Assembly (NCBI GenBank): GCA_025936045.1
Contig: JAICUB010000027.1
Location: forward strand, 29,482 to 93,481
Length of the DNA: 64,000 bases
Direction of reading: 5' to 3'
Source of the DNA: Polyangiaceae bacterium
GTDB lineage: Bacteria > Myxococcota_A > Polyangia > Polyangiales > Polyangiaceae
In this document: positions 43,815 through 52,849 of the stretch, in pieces
Numbering within the stretch: position 1 is the stretch's first letter
How the letters are laid out: every line of letters begins with the position of its first letter
Program-made: the position numbers and the translations under genes
The notes under the pieces: model-generated
What the model was told of the DNA's origin: nothing
The model's database searches: none
What the model saw: the letters and a program-made list of their open reading frames with translations, nothing else

Positions 43815-45029
43815 CTAGAGCGTGCAGCCGACCTGCTCCGTCCCGATGAACACGTCGTCGTACCAAACCTGACCGATTTGGCCGCTGAAGTTCTGTCCCC
43901 CGATCTTGATGTAGTTGAACTTCGGCCCCCACATCGTGCGCCCCGCGTTGTTCGCGCTGAAGTCGTTGACGTGCATCTCCATAATCTCGGCAGAGTCGAC
44001 CCAAGCGCGGAACTCGCTGCCGTCCCCGTCGAAGAGCGCCTCGAGGCAGTACCATTTATTGGCGTCGAACTTGAACCCCGCGCCGGTGTAGTCGCCGGGA
44101 TTGCCGCCCGTGGTGAAGCCGTTCGAAAAGCGGGTAACCTCGCCGCCGGCGCCGTCGCTCGGGTTCTGAAGATTGAGATCCATCATGTCGCCGCCGCTGC
44201 CGGGACTCGACATGCCGAGGCGAAGCTCGGTCCCCGAGTTGTCTTGCGCGACGGCGCCGACCAAGTACGCGGCGTGCCCCGAGATCATGCTCGTCGCCTG
44301 CTCGAAGTTGATCCAAACGCGCGCGTAGAACTTGTTGTTGCTCGTGGGCAGAGCCATGCCCTTCGGGTTCATGATGAACGAGCCCGACGAACTCGAGCTC
44401 ACCTTCAGCGCGTTCGGCGGCGAATGCATGCGCGTGGTGTCGACCTTCGGCTGCTGCGTCATGTCGTAGTCGGGGTACGCGAACCACTTCGCATCGAGTG
44501 TGCTCGCCGCGTCGAAGTTGTCTTTCAGAATGACCGTGCCCGAGTAGTTGCTGCCGCCAGCGCCGCCGCCGGTTCCCATGCCACCCGAGGCCGCGGTGTC
44601 GCCGGCCGAGCCGCCCATGGGCGCACCGCCCGTTGACATCGTCTCGCCTGCCGTCCCGCCGCCGCCCGTGGCTCCGACACCGGAGCCACCCTGGCCGCCC
44701 TGCGGAGACATGCCCGCGCTTCCACCGGCGCCGCCCGCGGCCCCGCTGCCCGCCCCGCCTGCCACGCCACCCGTCGCACCACTGCTGCCGGCCGCGCCAG
44801 TACCACCGGCGCCGCCCGCTGCTCCTGCTCCGCCGCTTCCGGGACCGGTTCCCGAACTGCCGCTCGAACTTTTGCCCGCGCTGCCGCTGTCCCCGCCCGC
44901 GCCACTGCTACCGCTGGTCGCGCCGCCCGTGCCGTTGACATCGCCCTGGCCGGGCGGCGCACCGGTGCTGCAGGCAAGAGCAAGAGTGGTCGCGCAGAGC
45001 GCAACGTGAACGCAAAGCAAGCGAGGCAT
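43815..45029 (-). CDS. Lipoprotein with Gly-rich linker and jelly-roll-like domain
   Basis: Signal peptide ending LALAC, a ~140-residue Gly/Ser/Ala linker, then a ~235-residue beta-rich domain. That domain begins ILKDNFDAASTLDAKWFAY and contains FYARVWINFEQA, KWYCLEALFDGDGSEFRAW and WYDDVFIGTEQVGC, a pattern of concanavalin/jelly-roll glycan-binding or lyase domains (Cip1-like at a guess). Conserved aromatic residues could form a sugar platform. The tail Cys may pair with the Cys of WYCLEA. No catalytic residues assigned. Confidence 0.85.
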   Translation of the reverse strand: MPRLLCVHVALCATTLALACSTGAPPGQGDVNGTGGATSGSSGAGGDSGSAGKSSSGSSGTGPGSGGAGAAGGAGGTGAAGSSGATGGVAGGAGSGAAGGAGGSAGMSPQGGQGGSGVGATGGGGTAGETMSTGGAPMGGSAGDTAASGGMGTGGGAGGSNYSGTVILKDNFDAASTLDAKWFAYPDYDMTQQPKVDTTRMHSPPNALKVSSSSSGSFIMNPKGMALPTSNNKFYARVWINFEQATSMISGHAAYLVGAVAQDNSGTELRLGMSSPGSGGDMMDLNLQNPSDGAGGEVTRFSNGFTTGGNPGDYTGAGFKFDANKWYCLEALFDGDGSEFRAWVDSAEIMEMHVNDFSANNAGRTMWGPKFNYIKIGGQNFSGQIGQVWYDDVFIGTEQVGCTL

Positions 45030-45474
45030 GGTCCGGAACTATAGCATCTCACGCCCCTCGGTCTCGATGAAGTGTCCGTAGGGAGCCTCGGGTCGACTGC
45101 CCAATCGGTCGAATGGGCTCCGCACGCAGGCCACCAAGGGGACTCCGAGGTTGGCCGCAGCTACAGCGTGCTTCAAGACCATTCTGGCTACTGGACCGCT
45201 GAGTGGCTTGCCTCGGGACGACGCCGCGCAGAATTCCGAACGGTCGGGGGCTCGACATGACGATCCGCTGCCGTCAGCCTTTGCCGTTCCGGATGATGCC
45301 CCCGTGCGGCATCGATATCTCGAGTTTCCAAAGAAAGAGGTCGCGCTCGGTAGGGCGAGTGTCCTCGCGTAGAGGAAGCGCAGGGCGGGATGGTGTTGCC
45401 GGCGGCGCCGACTACTGATGCCGGAACGTGCGAGTCGCTCGACCCCATGACGGAGCTCACCCAGTGGGACCCCG

Positions 45475-45499
45475 AAATTCACGATCGATGCGAGTGGTC
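45475..45499 (-). repeat. Second copy of the dispersed GACCACT-N5-CGATCGTGAATTT element
   Basis: GACCACT and CGATCGTGAATTT match the copy at 13869-13893 exactly, with the same 5-nt spacing. The flanks (TCC then TGGGTGA to its right) are also similar. Both copies lie in intergenic regions, in opposite orientation. Confidence 0.65.
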
Positions 45500-45547
45500 C
45501 CCAGTGTAGTTGCGTGAAGACGGAGTTCATTCAGCACGATCCTTGGA

Positions 45548-45626
45548 GTGGGTGGAACACCCACGCGTCATCCGTGCAGTCCTCAATGAATGCCGATTGC
45601 CACACGGTGTGTGACCTGACTACCGT
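45548..45626 (+). promoter_or_regulatory. Candidate promoter and operators of the WYL-Cas operon
   Basis: GTGGGTG-GAA-CACCCAC (45548-45564) is a perfect 7-bp inverted repeat. Downstream, TTGCCA (45598) and TACCGT (45621) are spaced 17 bp like a weak sigma-70 promoter, and the palindrome CACACGGTGTG (45601-45611) lies between them. A WYL-family regulator encoded 50 bp downstream could bind here to repress its own operon. Motif reading only. Confidence 0.4.
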
Positions 45627-45676
45627 GGTGGCTTCGATCGGAGAGCCACGCCGATGGGATCGGGGACGAGGTCAAC

Positions 45677-46702
45677 ATGAACGGTGCACGTCGAGTGTTG
45701 GTGCGCCAATGGGAGCTCGTGCGGCTGCTCGGCGCGAAGCACTACGGCCTTACCGTTCGCCAGCTACGAGACCAGACGGGAGTGTCCAAGCAGACGCTCT
45801 ATCGGGACATCGAGACCCTTCAGGACGCCGGCGTACCACTCGTTTCGACCACGTCGAACGGCGAGGCCCGCTACCGCTTGCGACACGACGCAGAACTGCC
45901 TGCGCTCGGGCTCACCACTCTTCAAATCGCGGCGCTTCACCTTGCACGTGCGCAGCTCGAGCCGTTCGCCGGCGCAGCGTTCGTTGCCGAGCTCGATGTC
46001 CTCCTGGGCAAGCTGCGCCCAGTCGACCCGCAGGAAACGTTTCAGTTCGCGACGGCACGAGCGAGCGGGCACGCGCGAACGCTGAAGCTCATCGAACAAG
46101 CCATCCAAATGAAGCGGCGCACCCGCATTGAATATCGAGCGGTGTCACGACGTGGCAGCCCGGCGGTGGTGCACGTCGAACCGTATTTCTTGCGCGTCGC
46201 TGAGGGCGAGGCCTACGTTCGCGGCTGGTGCGTCGAGCGTTCGGCAGAACGAACCTACAAGCTTGCGCGCATCACCGCCGTCGCACTGACCGACGAGCAG
46301 GCAACGCACTCACCGAAGGAGTGTCCGCCCGAGGTGTTCGAGCGCGCGATCAAGGCGTGGTCGGGGGCACCGATGACGGTTCGGGTCGCCATCGATCGCG
46401 ACTTCGCGTGGCTCGCCGACGAATACCCGTTGGTCCCCGACCAGCGAACCTTGAAAAGTCGGAACGGCAGCGCGGTAATCGAGGCGCACGTTGCCGGAAT
46501 CGTCGAGACGGCGAAGTGGGTACTGTCCTGGGGCGGTGTCGCGGAAGCTCTCGAGCCGCCCGAGCTTCGTTCGATGGTGCGTGGCGAGTTGGCGAAGGCC
46601 CTGAACAAATACGGGCCGCCCGGACCTGCGAAGGCCAAAGTCCGACGAGAAGCGCGCCCTGCAACGGGTCGTCTCACAAGAGGTGGAACTGCAAGGGCGT
46701 AG
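45677..46702 (+). CDS. WYL-domain transcriptional regulator
   Basis: N-terminal winged HTH (about residues 10-65, LTVRQLRDQTGVSKQTLYRDIETLQDAG), then a WYL domain (about 115-190, RTRIEYRAVSRRGSPAVVHVEPYFLR) and a C-terminal WCX extension (about 230-310). 341 residues is usual. WYL regulators, such as BrxR/CapW, often repress defence systems and bind nucleic-acid or nucleotide signals. This is the first gene of a seven-gene run into the cas genes (9 bp to the next), so it probably controls them, with operators in the preceding 130 bp. Confidence 0.92.
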   Translation: MNGARRVLVRQWELVRLLGAKHYGLTVRQLRDQTGVSKQTLYRDIETLQDAGVPLVSTTSNGEARYRLRHDAELPALGLTTLQIAALHLARAQLEPFAGAAFVAELDVLLGKLRPVDPQETFQFATARASGHARTLKLIEQAIQMKRRTRIEYRAVSRRGSPAVVHVEPYFLRVAEGEAYVRGWCVERSAERTYKLARITAVALTDEQATHSPKECPPEVFERAIKAWSGAPMTVRVAIDRDFAWLADEYPLVPDQRTLKSRNGSAVIEAHVAGIVETAKWVLSWGGVAEALEPPELRSMVRGELAKALNKYGPPGPAKAKVRREARPATGRLTRGGTARA

Positions 46703-46711
46703 GGAGGGGTT

Positions 46712-49414
46712 ATGAGAATCTTCGCAGGGCTCGGGTTCGGTGGGCCGACGCTGACCGCGTTGGACGATCCAGCTTTGCAGCAGGGTCATGTCGGAGATGC
46801 CGTTTGGGGCTCCGGCGAGCTCCTGCGCGACCTCGAGCTGCGCCTCGGGATTGCGGAAGATCCGCCCGTGCCCGCCCTCCGGGTTGCGAGGTGGGCGGAG
46901 CGAATGAACCGGCTCGCGCCATTCGGAAGATTCTATTCAATATCGTTCGGCCTGGACCCTCTCGGCACGGCACGCGCAGTTCTCGAGCTTCGAGATCAGC
47001 TGGTCGAATCCTGGTGGACAGGGGCTTCGGTGCCGAACGGCGGAGCGAGGCTCGACGCTCTCTGCGAACTCGAGTTGCTTCCGGAACCAATCCTTCCCCA
47101 AGGGGTCGGTGATCGCATCGTTTCCGTCGCACGAAAGCTCGGCAGCAGGCCCCTTCGAATCTACGAAGAGCTCACCCTGGCAGAGCCGAGCGAGCTTTGG
47201 CCTCCATGCTGGCGCAGGGTGTTCTCGTTGCTCGAGCAAGCCGGCGCTGCAGTCCGTCCGGCTGTTCATGAACTTCCGGGCGCATCGCCCCGCACCGACC
47301 TCGGGCGCGTGCAGCGTGCCCTCACGCTCGAACTGCTTCCGGACGGCGAGACTCTCGAGGGCGATGGCTCTTTCGTCCTGTTGACCGCCCCCACGAGCTC
47401 GGAGGCGGCCCGCGCCACCGCCGCAGTTCTCGCCCGCCTTCCTGTGGATCGCACCGTCGTCGTGCGAGAGGACGATGTCTCGGCGCTAGACGGCGCAGTC
47501 GAAGCCCACGGCCTCGGCACACAGGGCTGGACTTCGCGAAGTCCATGGCGCGGCGCGGTTCAGGTGCTGCCGCTCGCGCTCGAGCTCGCGTTCGAACCGA
47601 AGGATCCGTACCGTGCGCTCGAGCTCCTCAGTCTGCCAGCGGGCCCTTTCAGAGGCGTCGCGGGCTATCGCTTGACGCGCGCTCTGCTGCAATCACCCGG
47701 CGTCGGTAGTCCGGCCTGGGGATCCGCGAAAGCCGGGCTCGACGAGCGGCCGGAATCCGACTGGGGTGCTCGGATCACCGAGTGGTTCGAGGAGAAGGGC
47801 GCGGACCCTGTGACGGGGGCGACCAAGGGTGCGCTCCTCGCAGTGACCGAGCGGGTGCGCGCGTGGTCCCTATCTCGCGTCGCCAGCGCGCCGGACGACG
47901 TGACCGTCCGAGCGGCTGCGGCCCATGCCATCGCACTAAAGGCCGTACTCGAGAGCGACACGCGTTCGACCTTCAGTCTCGTGGAGGTACGGCGTCTGGT
48001 CGCGTCGATCCTCGGCTCGGGGACGACGGTCGAGCTCCAACGCGAACAAACAGGCCGCGTCGATCACGTCTCGAGTGCCGGCGACCTCCGAATCCCCCGC
48101 GAAAACGTAGTCTGGTGGTCGTTCGTCGACGGCGGGCAGACGCTGACCGCGCTTCCGTGGCGTCGCGAAGAACTCCGAGCTCTTGCTAATGCAGGGGTTC
48201 ACTTCGTTGAACCGGCCCTCCGCCTCGCCGCCCGCGCGAAGGACTGGCGGCGAGCCATTCTGGCAGCAACAGAGCGGTTGATTCTGGTCGCACCGGCGAG
48301 CTCGTGCGGCACCACGCTCGCATCCCATCCGCTTTGGGATGAGATCACCGCCCGCACCCGGATGACCGATGCGGACCTTATCCGCATCACCGTGCGAACC
48401 CAGGACTTGCGGAGCCCCGGCACCGGGCTGCCACGATTCGAGCGACCGCCGCTTCAGCCGCTGCCCATCGCACCCCTCCCAGGAGGCCATGCGGAGTGGC
48501 AGCTGCCGCCTGACAGCCGACTCTCGACCGATCACTTCTCGGCATCCGGCCTGAGCGCGTTCGTGGCCTGCCCTCTCCAGTGGGGCTTGGGCTACGCGGG
48601 CGGGCTGCGATCGGGCGGCCAGACCCTCGCGCGGGGCCATCGACTGAACGGCTCGCTCGGTCACCGGCTCGTCGAGTGCTTGCATCTGCGCGGCGATTTC
48701 GACCTACCGGAAGAGTCGGCGTTCTCCGCGCGTGCAGAAGCTGAGCTCGCTCGATTGATCGAGAGCGAGGGCGCGGTCCTGTTGCGCGTAGGGATGGCGT
48801 TCGAGCGCCAGCAGCTCGAGCGGCAGCTCGTCAGCTCGGTAGCGGAGCTCTTCCGGATCCTGCGCGAGGCGAGCCTCCGAATCGTGAAGGTCGAGGAGGA
48901 GCTCGAGGTGCGGTGGGGCAAGAGATCGCTCCATGGCCGACTCGACCTGCTCGTCGCGAGCCCCGACGGTGAAGAGGGGATCCTCGACATGAAGTGGGGC
49001 TACTCGAGCTATCGGGACCAGCTTCGATCCGGGCAGGCACTGCAACTCGCAACGTATGCGTTCGCGCGCGCCACGCAGAAAAACGGTCAGCCTTCTCACG
49101 TCGCCTACTTTTCACTGAGCCGCGGGCGGCTCCTCGCCGCGTCGCCTTCGTTTTGGTTGCAGAGCGACATCGACGACGCACCCACGCCCGCCGAAACGTG
49201 GAAGCGCGTCGAACGCTCCGTGGAGAAAGTAGACGCGCTCGTCGCGCGCGGAAGGCTTCCTGCAACTGGACTCAAGCGATCCTTGCCGTTGCTCGAAATA
49301 CTCGGCGTCGAAGAGAGCGGGCAGAGTGCTCACTTTTCTTTCGAGCCAGAGAGCGCCTGTGAATATTGCGCGCTCGACGCGCTTTGCGGCCGACGCTGGG
49401 AGGCCGCTCCATGA
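46712..49414 (+). CDS. AddB-like PD-(D/E)XK nuclease with Fe-S cysteines
   Basis: GGGAGGGG lies just upstream of the ATG. The C-terminal nuclease domain has the His of GSLGHRLVE (about 648-656), Asp/Lys in LHGRLDLLV and ILDMKWG (about 740-760) and QLATYAF. Four cysteines (one in FVACP about 617, three in CEYCALDALCG about 882-892) are in the AddB-type iron-sulfur arrangement. The N-terminal ~600 residues resemble the degenerate AddB helicase fold but show no Walker A lysine. With the next gene, it would resect and cut double-strand DNA ends. It is not the usual chromosomal addB, given its place between a WYL regulator and cas genes. Junction with the next gene is an ATGA overlap. Confidence 0.85.
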   Translation: MRIFAGLGFGGPTLTALDDPALQQGHVGDAVWGSGELLRDLELRLGIAEDPPVPALRVARWAERMNRLAPFGRFYSISFGLDPLGTARAVLELRDQLVESWWTGASVPNGGARLDALCELELLPEPILPQGVGDRIVSVARKLGSRPLRIYEELTLAEPSELWPPCWRRVFSLLEQAGAAVRPAVHELPGASPRTDLGRVQRALTLELLPDGETLEGDGSFVLLTAPTSSEAARATAAVLARLPVDRTVVVREDDVSALDGAVEAHGLGTQGWTSRSPWRGAVQVLPLALELAFEPKDPYRALELLSLPAGPFRGVAGYRLTRALLQSPGVGSPAWGSAKAGLDERPESDWGARITEWFEEKGADPVTGATKGALLAVTERVRAWSLSRVASAPDDVTVRAAAAHAIALKAVLESDTRSTFSLVEVRRLVASILGSGTTVELQREQTGRVDHVSSAGDLRIPRENVVWWSFVDGGQTLTALPWRREELRALANAGVHFVEPALRLAARAKDWRRAILAATERLILVAPASSCGTTLASHPLWDEITARTRMTDADLIRITVRTQDLRSPGTGLPRFERPPLQPLPIAPLPGGHAEWQLPPDSRLSTDHFSASGLSAFVACPLQWGLGYAGGLRSGGQTLARGHRLNGSLGHRLVECLHLRGDFDLPEESAFSARAEAELARLIESEGAVLLRVGMAFERQQLERQLVSSVAELFRILREASLRIVKVEEELEVRWGKRSLHGRLDLLVASPDGEEGILDMKWGYSSYRDQLRSGQALQLATYAFARATQKNGQPSHVAYFSLSRGRLLAASPSFWLQSDIDDAPTPAETWKRVERSVEKVDALVARGRLPATGLKRSLPLLEILGVEESGQSAHFSFEPESACEYCALDALCGRRWEAAP

Positions 49415-52400
49415 CGGCGCCGAATCCGGTCGGCCTGGAGAACGCGGGAGCGCTTGGCGTTCGGGCCCGCGGTCTCCGGATCGTCAGTGCGAGCGCGGGC
49501 AGCGGGAAGACTTTCCGGCTCACACAGGAAGTCACGGCGGCCGTTTCCTCGTCCGCCCCCTGCGCGATCCCCATCGAGGGTTTGGTCGCTGTCACCTATA
49601 CGACGAAGGCTCACGCGGAGCTCCAAGGCCGCATCCGCCACGTTCTCGTCGAGAACCAAGCGTTCGAGCGGGCGCAGGAGCTACCGCTCGCGCACGTCGG
49701 CACCATCCATTCGGTCGCGCTACGTCTCGTGAAGGAGTTTGCTCTCGACGCAGGACTTTCTCCCACCATCGACGTCATTTCCGGCAACGAAGGGCGCCGC
49801 CTGCTGCAAGCGGCGCTCGAACACGAGCTCGATTACGAGGTCCAGCTCAGGATTCAAAAGCTCGCTGCGCGCTTCGATTTCGAATTCCTTGCACGGCTCC
49901 GTCGCTACGATTGGGTGCTGCCCGTCGACGAGATCATGACCCTCGCCCGGAGCAATCGCATCGCTCCTGCGGACCTGCCGGCCATGGCTCGGCGCTCGAC
50001 CGAAGGTCTATTCGGCCTGTTGCGGCCGCCGTCCGCGTCCGGTCGCGAGCTAGAATCCAAGCTCCTACGAGCGCTCCACGCCGCGATCGCCGGCATCAGT
50101 CGTCTCGACGACGATACGCAGATCACGCGCAAGGCGCTCGGCGAACTGAAACTGAGCGCTTCGAGCTTGGACAAAGGCCGTCTCACTTGGCCTGGCTGGG
50201 CGAGGCTCGCCTGCCTCACGCCGGGCAAACGCGCGCGCGATCTGGTGGCGCCCGTCAACGATGCAGCATCCGCTTACGACACGCACCCGCAGTTTCACGC
50301 GGAGCTCCGTGAGCTCACCGAGAAGCTCTTCGAGGCCGCCCGTGTTGGGCTCGTCGCGTACGCCCGGTGGAAGGCCGAGCGCGGTCTCGTCGACTACGTC
50401 GATATGATCGAGCGCGCGCTCATGGTGCTCGACCTTCCCGATGTGGAGGCCGAGCTCCGCGCGCGTCTGAAGCTCGTGGTCGTGGACGAGTTCCAGGACA
50501 CGAGCCCCATTCAGCTCGCGCTCTTCACCCGCCTCCACGCGATTGCCGGTCGCTCCGTCTGGGTCGGTGACAGAAAACAATGCATCTTCGAGTACGCCGG
50601 TGCGGACCCGGCCTTGATGGAGGCCGTCAGGCACTGGGCGCTCTCTCACGGCGGCGAGACGGAGATCCTTCCGCTAAACCATCGGTCGCGCCCAGAGCTC
50701 GTCGAGACAACGTCACTCCTATTTTCGGCGGCTCTGCAGAGGCACGGCTATACGGACGCCGAGGTTGCGACGACACCTGAGCGCCCGGCACACGCAGATC
50801 TCGAGAGACTCCCCCCGGTTGGCGTGTGGTGGCTGGAGGGAAAAGAGGATCACGCAGCGATCACCGAAGGCATCGTGCGCCTATTTGCCGACGCGAGCGC
50901 CACCCCCGTTATTGACCGCGCGACTGGCGTCGTCCGGCCCGTGCGACCAGGTGACGTGGCCGTGTTGGTCTACTCCAACGCAGAGGCGTCGCGCCTTTCC
51001 GCGGCGCTCGCGGCACATGGTATCGAGACCGTGCTCCCACGGGTCGGATTGCTCAAGACGCCCGAAGGGACCTTCGTGAGGGCAGCTCTGCGGCTGCTGG
51101 CCGACCGCTTCGACACGCTGGCGGCGGCGGAGCTCGAAGCGCTGACGGGCTTCCCGTCAGTAGTCGGCGCGAGCGAGCTCGAGGGCCAGCGCGCCTTCGA
51201 GCTGTGGCTCGCTGAGCGGATCCGCCAGCATGACATTCGAAGGCACGGTGACAAAAGCACCTGCGCACCGGACTCGATCGACGCCCCAACGCAGCCTTCG
51301 CCGGATCAGCTGAGGGCTTCGGCGAGTTCTCCGAGCCGCACGGAAGCTTCCCTTGAACGCCTCCGCAGGGAGCTCATTCACCTCTCCCCCGCCGAAACAC
51401 TCGATCGCGTGCTCACGGTTCTCGATGCGCCGAAGCTCGTCGTGCGCTGGCCCGATGCGGCGCAGCGCCTCTCGAACCTCGAGGCCTTACGTGCGCTGGC
51501 CGCAGATTACGAGGAGCGCTGCTCGTACCAGCGCGAATCAGCGTCGCTCGGTGGCCTGCTCCGCTACTTCGACGAAACCGAACAGGAGATCCGCCAGCGC
51601 GACGACAACCGCGCCACGGACGAACAACACGTCGGCGGCAGCGAGAATGCCGTGGTCATTTCCACCTATCACAAGGCCAAGGGCCTCGAATGGCCGGTGG
51701 TGATCATCGCGGGCCTCCAGCGCCAGCGCCAACGCGACGCTTTCGTCGTCACCCCGGAGACCGATCGCGACGTCTTCGACGCCGCCGATCCTCTGGGCGG
51801 TCGCTGGATCCGATATTGGCCATGGCCGCTTGGTCAGACGCGGAACGCGCTGCTCGCCGACCGCGCGGCGGCATCGGTCGTCGGCAAAGCCGTCGTGGAA
51901 CGCGACATTCGCGAGCGCGTTCGTCTGCTCTACGTCGGCTTCACCCGCGCCCGCGACCACCTCGTCCTCGCCGTTCGAAAGCTCAAGAAGGGGCCGTCCA
52001 AAGCGTGGCTCGACGAGCTCGCGGACGACGCCGGCCCGCTCCTCACACTGCCGGACGCAGCGGCGCCCGAACCCCACCTCGTCTTCCGCGGCCCTGATGG
52101 GGAACGACACTCTCAACGTGCCCGCGTGTGGACGTTGGAAGCGCAAGACCCACCGGAAAGTGCGACGCGAACGGACCGCCCCCGCCACTGGTTTGCTCCG
52201 GCACGCGCGGAGCCGTCAGCGGCACCGGACTATTGGATTGCGCCTTCAAGCGCGGCCGAGGCGTCGCTGGAGCTGCCGTCTGCTCGCGTTGTAAGCTCGG
52301 TTCGATTCACCCGCCGCATGCCCTTTGCGACGCCGAAGGGCATCAGCTTCGACGAAGTCGGCACGGCACTGCACGCCTTCCTCGCGACCGACGTCCCGGA

Positions 52401-52830
52401 GCTCACCGCCACGGAGCGCGCCGAGCTCGCCGCGAGGATCTTTCAGCAGCGCGGCCTCACCGGCGCGTTCGAGCCGGAAGTCGCAATCGCGGCGAGCGAT
52501 GCGCTGCGCGCGTTTGTCGCCGAACGCTGGCCCGATGCCGCGTGGCACCGGGAGATTCCGGTCAGCGCGTTTGTCGATACGCCGCAGGGCAGGCGGCGCA
52601 TCGCGGGGTCGATCGACCTATTGCTCGAAACGCCCGCGGGGTTCGTCATCATCGACCACAAGAGCTTTCCAGGGCGCGCGTCAGAGTGGGGGGAACGGGC
52701 ACTCGGGTACGCGCCGCAGCTCATGACGTACGCGAGGGCGATTCGGATCGCTGGCGGCAGGGTGGCGGGGATGTTCGTGCACTTTTTGATTGGTGGGGGG
52801 ATTGTGGAGATTGGGGAAGGCGAGCAATGA
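49411..52830 (+). CDS. AddA-like UvrD-family helicase-nuclease
   Basis: SF1 helicase motifs are complete: Walker A SAGSGKT (about 29-35), Ia TYTTKAHAEL, II VVVDEFQDTSP, III VWVGDRKQCIFEY, IV PLNHRSR, V STYHKAKGLEWPVV and VI LLYVGFTRARDHL. A RecB-type nuclease ends the protein (His in GTALHAFLA; GSIDLLLE, FVIIDHKS, QLMTYAR). The layout is that of AddA/RexA, 1139 residues. The ATG overlaps the AddB-like stop (ATGA, GGGAGG upstream). It should form a heterodimer with the AddB-like protein. Cas3 follows after 19 bp. Confidence 0.92.
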   Translation: MTAPNPVGLENAGALGVRARGLRIVSASAGSGKTFRLTQEVTAAVSSSAPCAIPIEGLVAVTYTTKAHAELQGRIRHVLVENQAFERAQELPLAHVGTIHSVALRLVKEFALDAGLSPTIDVISGNEGRRLLQAALEHELDYEVQLRIQKLAARFDFEFLARLRRYDWVLPVDEIMTLARSNRIAPADLPAMARRSTEGLFGLLRPPSASGRELESKLLRALHAAIAGISRLDDDTQITRKALGELKLSASSLDKGRLTWPGWARLACLTPGKRARDLVAPVNDAASAYDTHPQFHAELRELTEKLFEAARVGLVAYARWKAERGLVDYVDMIERALMVLDLPDVEAELRARLKLVVVDEFQDTSPIQLALFTRLHAIAGRSVWVGDRKQCIFEYAGADPALMEAVRHWALSHGGETEILPLNHRSRPELVETTSLLFSAALQRHGYTDAEVATTPERPAHADLERLPPVGVWWLEGKEDHAAITEGIVRLFADASATPVIDRATGVVRPVRPGDVAVLVYSNAEASRLSAALAAHGIETVLPRVGLLKTPEGTFVRAALRLLADRFDTLAAAELEALTGFPSVVGASELEGQRAFELWLAERIRQHDIRRHGDKSTCAPDSIDAPTQPSPDQLRASASSPSRTEASLERLRRELIHLSPAETLDRVLTVLDAPKLVVRWPDAAQRLSNLEALRALAADYEERCSYQRESASLGGLLRYFDETEQEIRQRDDNRATDEQHVGGSENAVVISTYHKAKGLEWPVVIIAGLQRQRQRDAFVVTPETDRDVFDAADPLGGRWIRYWPWPLGQTRNALLADRAAASVVGKAVVERDIRERVRLLYVGFTRARDHLVLAVRKLKKGPSKAWLDELADDAGPLLTLPDAAAPEPHLVFRGPDGERHSQRARVWTLEAQDPPESATRTDRPRHWFAPARAEPSAAPDYWIAPSSAAEASLELPSARVVSSVRFTRRMPFATPKGISFDEVGTALHAFLATDVPELTATERAELAARIFQQRGLTGAFEPEVAIAASDALRAFVAERWPDAAWHREIPVSAFVDTPQGRRRIAGSIDLLLETPAGFVIIDHKSFPGRASEWGERALGYAPQLMTYARAIRIAGGRVAGMFVHFLIGGGIVEIGEGEQ

Positions 52831-52849
52831 CGGACGAGGCCAACCAAGT

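Larger units (their letters stand above)
45030..45676. other. Gap before the CRISPR-associated operon
   Basis: 647 bp without a supported gene. It contains the second copy of the GACCACT-N5-CGATCGTGAATTT repeat (minus strand, 45475-45499, within a wider match 45457-45502), a candidate operator/promoter region before the WYL gene (45548-45626), and short frames with no recognisable product. It probably marks the left junction of the CRISPR region. Confidence 0.6.

Noticed and set aside
45514..46131. Frame overlapping the WYL gene start
   Set aside because: Arg/Pro-rich, no motif; the WYL frame is clearly real.
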